DNA of 64,000 nt from assembly GCF_014655715.1 (NCBI RefSeq), contig NZ_BNBM01000001.1, positions 124,001-188,000 of the forward strand. The letters are read 5' to 3'. Made by a program: the position numbers and the translations under genes. This DNA comes from Streptomyces lanatus. GTDB lineage: Bacteria > Actinomycetota > Actinomycetes > Streptomycetales > Streptomycetaceae. The notes beneath the pieces are model-generated. The model saw only the letters and a program-made list of their open reading frames with translations. It made no database searches and was not told the DNA's origin. Shown one piece after another: positions 61,887 to 64,000 of this stretch (position 1 is the stretch's first letter; every line of letters starts with the position of its first letter).

Positions 61887-63092
61887 TCAGCGGCCCAGGA
61901 ACTCGGACAACCCGGTGAGGAGCCGGTCGACGTCCTCCGTGCTGTTGTAGGGCGCGAGGCCGATCCGCAGGCCGCCGGTGTCCTGGAGGCCGAGTCGGCG
62001 GGAGGCCTCGATGGCGTAGAAGGAGCCCGAGGGGGCCTGGACACCGCGCTCACCGAGGTAGGCGTACGCGTCCACCGTGCTGTGACCGTCGAACGTCAGC
62101 AGCACGGTGGGTGTGCGGTCGGCCGCCCTGGAGTGGACGGTGACGCCGTCGAGGGAGGACAGTCCCTCGTCGATGCGTGTGCGCAGGACCCGCTCGTGTG
62201 CTTCGAGCGCGGCGTAGGAAGCCGTCAGGCGCTGTCGTCGGGTGCCCGGTGCGCTCGGGTCGAGGTCGGCCAGGAAGTCGACCGCCGCGCGGGTGCCGGC
62301 GAGGAACTCATAGGGCAGAGTGCCCAGTTCGAAGCGCTCGGGGACCTGGTCCGTGGACGGCAGCAGCTTGTCCGGCCGCAGGGTCTGCAGCAACTCCTCG
62401 CGGGCGGCGAGCACTCCGTGGTGCGGGCCGAGGAACTTGTACGGCGAGCAGACGTAGAAGTCGGCGCCGAGCCGCTCCACATCGACCAGCGCGTGGGCGG
62501 TGTGGTGCACGCCGTCGATGTAGGTGAGCGCTCCGGCGTCGTGGGCCAGTGCGGAGATCTCGGCGATCGCGGGGCGTGTGCCGATCAGGTTGGAGGCCGC
62601 GGTGACGGCGACCAGCCGGGTGCGTTCCGAGAGCACGGCGCGGATGTCGTCGACGGTCAGCTCCCCGGTCGCGGGGTCGAAGTCGGCCCACCGCACGACG
62701 GCCCCGGCCGCATCGGCCGCCTGGACCCAGGGGCGGATGTTGGCGTCGTGGTCGAGGCGGGTGACGAGCACCTCGTCGCCCGGTGACCAGGTCTTGGCGA
62801 GGGTACGGGAGAACTCGTAGGTGAGCTGGGTGGCACTGCGGCCGAAGACGATGCCCGAGAGCTGTGCGCCCAGGAGGTCGGCCAGGGCCTGGCGGGCCTG
62901 TGTGACTAGGGCGTCCGCGTGACGCTCCCCCGGTGTGACCCGGCCCCGGTTCGACAGAGGGCCGGCAAGCGCGTCGGTGATGGCCCGGATGACGGGTTCG
63001 GGGGTCTGGGTGCCGCCGGGGCCGTCGAAGTGGGCGATTCCGGCGGCCAGCGCGGGGAACTGGGAGCGCAGGGCGGTGATGTCGTACGTCAC
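61887..63092 (-). CDS. cysteine desulfurase-like PLP enzyme
   Basis: A 401-residue class V aminotransferase-fold protein. The PLP lysine is in VCSPYKFLGPHHGVL, preceded by TYIDGVHHTAHALV, which holds the Asp and His that contact the cofactor, and VTAASNLIGTRPAIAEI. The N-terminus HFDGPGGTQTPEPVIRAI is that of the cysteine desulfurase-like subfamily. The active-site Cys loop of true desulfurases is not evident; the region at the expected place reads YLGERGVQAPSGSFYAIE without Cys, so sulfur transfer is doubtful and another C-S or amine lyase activity is likely. No iron-sulfur assembly genes lie near. Confidence 0.85.
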   Translation of the reverse strand: MTYDITALRSQFPALAAGIAHFDGPGGTQTPEPVIRAITDALAGPLSNRGRVTPGERHADALVTQARQALADLLGAQLSGIVFGRSATQLTYEFSRTLAKTWSPGDEVLVTRLDHDANIRPWVQAADAAGAVVRWADFDPATGELTVDDIRAVLSERTRLVAVTAASNLIGTRPAIAEISALAHDAGALTYIDGVHHTAHALVDVERLGADFYVCSPYKFLGPHHGVLAAREELLQTLRPDKLLPSTDQVPERFELGTLPYEFLAGTRAAVDFLADLDPSAPGTRRQRLTASYAALEAHERVLRTRIDEGLSSLDGVTVHSRAADRTPTVLLTFDGHSTVDAYAYLGERGVQAPSGSFYAIEASRRLGLQDTGGLRIGLAPYNSTEDVDRLLTGLSEFLGR

Positions 63093-63125
63093 GTGGGCTC
63101 CTTGCGGGCGGCTCGATCCGGGGGG

Positions 63126-63503
63126 CTAGCGTGCCACGGCCGGTTTCAGCCCCTCGCGATGGGCCCGGTTCGTTGCCATCAGGATGTCGAGGGCCTCCCG
63201 GGTGCGGATGAGGTCCTCGATGTGCTCGGAGAGCCGTTCGCGTTCCTCGGCCATCCGCTCCAGCGCGGCGTCGGACGTCGCCTCGCTGGGTGAGTCGACG
63301 CACGGCAGCAGTTCGGCGATGGTCCGGCTGGACAGGCCCGCGGCGTACATCCGCTGGAGGAAACCGACCCGCTCGACTTGGCCCTCCGTGTAGTGCCGCT
63401 GTCCGCTGGCGCTGCGGGCGCTGGTGAGCAGGCCCTGTTCCTCGTAGTAGCGCAGGGACCGGACGCTGACCCCGGCCCGTGCCGCGAGCTCGCCGATGCG
63501 CAT
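63126..63503 (-). CDS. MerR family transcriptional regulator
   Basis: A 125-residue regulator with the N-terminal MerR HTH (RIGELAARAGVSVRSLRYYEEQGLL), wing (ASGQRHYTEGQVERVGF) and a dimerisation coiled coil (AALERMAEERERLSEHIEDL). A cysteine (LLPCVDSPS) occurs in the effector region. The ATG at 63503 follows GGGAGGG. It is divergent from the ene-reductase gene, whose promoter has the extended spacer and central dyad expected for a MerR target, so it probably activates that gene in response to an electrophile or redox signal. Confidence 0.92.
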   Translation of the reverse strand: MRIGELAARAGVSVRSLRYYEEQGLLTSARSASGQRHYTEGQVERVGFLQRMYAAGLSSRTIAELLPCVDSPSEATSDAALERMAEERERLSEHIEDLIRTREALDILMATNRAHREGLKPAVAR

Positions 63504-63537
63504 GCCACCCTCCCTGATGTGATCCGGAGCACAACCC

Positions 63538-63569
63538 TTGCCTCTGACGTCAATGTCAGGTTTTAGCGT
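63538..63569 (+). promoter_or_regulatory. MerR-type promoter with a dyad in an extended spacer
   Basis: TTGCCT (63538-63543) and TAGCGT (63564-63569) are separated by 20 bp instead of 17. The spacer contains CTGAC-GTCAAT-GTCAG (63544-63559). MerR proteins untwist such overlong spacers, so this is the likely control site of the ene-reductase gene to its right. Confidence 0.65.
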
Positions 63570-63629
63570 AACCGGCGTGTCCCCGACCGGGGCACGGCGG
63601 ATCACGCGGGAACGCGAAGGAGACATGAC

Positions 63630-64000
63630 GTGACGACCCTCTTCTCCGGACACCGGCTCGGCGAACTGGCCCTGCCCAACCGGGTGGTGATGGCCCCGAT
63701 GACCCGGGTACGGGCCGGCACGGGCGGACTGGCGACGCCCTCGATGGCGCGCTACTACGCCCAGCGGGCATCGGCGGGCCTGATCGTCAGCGAGGGGGTG
63801 CAGCCGAGCCTGATCGGCCAGTCCAACCCGGGCACACCGGGTCTGTACACCGACGATCAGGTCGCGGCCTGGCGCCCGGTGACCGACGCCGTGCACACCA
63901 ACGGCGGCCGGATCTTCGCCCAGATCATGCATGGAGGCCGGGTGTCGCACCCCGACACCACCGGGCTGCGGCCCGTCGGGCCCTCGGCCGTCGCGGCGGT
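63630..64000 (+). CDS. Old Yellow Enzyme family ene-reductase (partial, runs off the window)
   Basis: The first 123 residues of an FMN-dependent alkene reductase. Visible are the N-terminal FMN-binding strand LPNRVVMAPMTRVRA, then YYAQRASAGLIVSEG, the NPGTPGLYTDDQVAAWRPV segment, and FAQIMHGGRVSHP, all standard for OYE/NADH:flavin oxidoreductases of the NemA/XenA type. GTG 63630 follows GAAGGAGA by 6 nt. The divergent MerR gene and the overlong promoter spacer suggest induction by electrophilic substrates such as enones or quinones. The 3' end lies outside the window. Confidence 0.92.
   Translation, partial: MTTLFSGHRLGELALPNRVVMAPMTRVRAGTGGLATPSMARYYAQRASAGLIVSEGVQPSLIGQSNPGTPGLYTDDQVAAWRPVTDAVHTNGGRIFAQIMHGGRVSHPDTTGLRPVGPSAVAA

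Overview
The window is very GC-rich chromosomal DNA from a Streptomyces. The evidence is the strong third-position GC bias, frequent GTG and TTG starts, 4-nt start/stop overlaps, a WhiB-like protein, an SsgA-like sporulation protein, a two-domain small laccase, a fused PcaL, and several short GC-rich elements of a type that recurs across Streptomyces genomes. The gene order (fadA/fadB, ssgD, small laccase, LigD-type polymerase plus ligase, pcaV-pcaIJFHGBL, phospholipase C) matches my memory of the SCO6690-SCO6733 arm region of S. coelicolor. That comparison is recalled, not computed.

Layout. 1-1.3 kb: a sensor kinase that has lost its N-terminus at a repeat element. 1.4-7.1 kb: a minus-strand fatty acid beta-oxidation operon (CaiB-type racemase/CoA-transferase, acyl-CoA dehydrogenase, thiolase, FadB-like protein). 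7.2-12.1 kb: small housekeeping genes, including an endonuclease V with a fused extra domain. 12.3-17.8 kb: ssgD, then an ABC-F protein and a UvrA-like ATPase in one operon behind a long leader, then DDAH. 18-20.4 kb: an acyl-ACP desaturase behind three tandem palindromes, a Wbl protein and a double-VOC protein. 20.4-28.4 kb: LacI regulator, ornithine cyclodeaminase-like protein and small laccase, divergent from two large secreted proteins (ThuA plus PQQ-type dehydrogenase; cupredoxin plus OmpL47 repeats plus DUF1080). 28.4-33 kb: LigD-type polymerase divergent from an ATP-dependent ligase, an alcohol dehydrogenase carrying an in-frame repeat insertion, and a DUF3048 lipoprotein.

33-40.1 kb: a complete protocatechuate branch of the beta-ketoadipate pathway (pcaIJFHGBL), almost every gene overlapping the next, divergent from its MarR regulator with two matching operator palindromes. 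40.1-47.5 kb: an SDR, a large LuxR-family-like ATPase that ends before any HTH domain, an MHS-type transporter, AnmK and a DUF2510 membrane protein. 47.6-50.2 kb: a TetR regulator divergent from a PAP2 phosphatase and a DMT-like membrane protein, with an array of six 16-bp repeats between them. 50.2-54.4 kb: secreted phospholipase C, another MHS transporter and a hypothetical protein. 54.4-61.9 kb: a LacI-controlled sugar or cyclitol uptake and catabolism cluster (binding protein, permease, ATPase, two TIM-barrel isomerases, a Gfo/Idh/MocA dehydrogenase) with two copies of one operator. 61.9-64 kb: a cysteine-desulfurase-like protein and a MerR regulator divergent from an Old Yellow Enzyme cut by the window edge.

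Most of the window is catabolism and its local regulators. No tRNA, rRNA, insertion sequence, CRISPR array or PKS/NRPS cluster was seen. The freshest material is regulatory DNA (the 48.3 kb array, the 17.9 kb triple palindrome, the ABC-F leader), the secreted copper/redox and 3-keto-sugar gene set at 22.5-28.4 kb, and three genes reshaped at or by short repeat elements.
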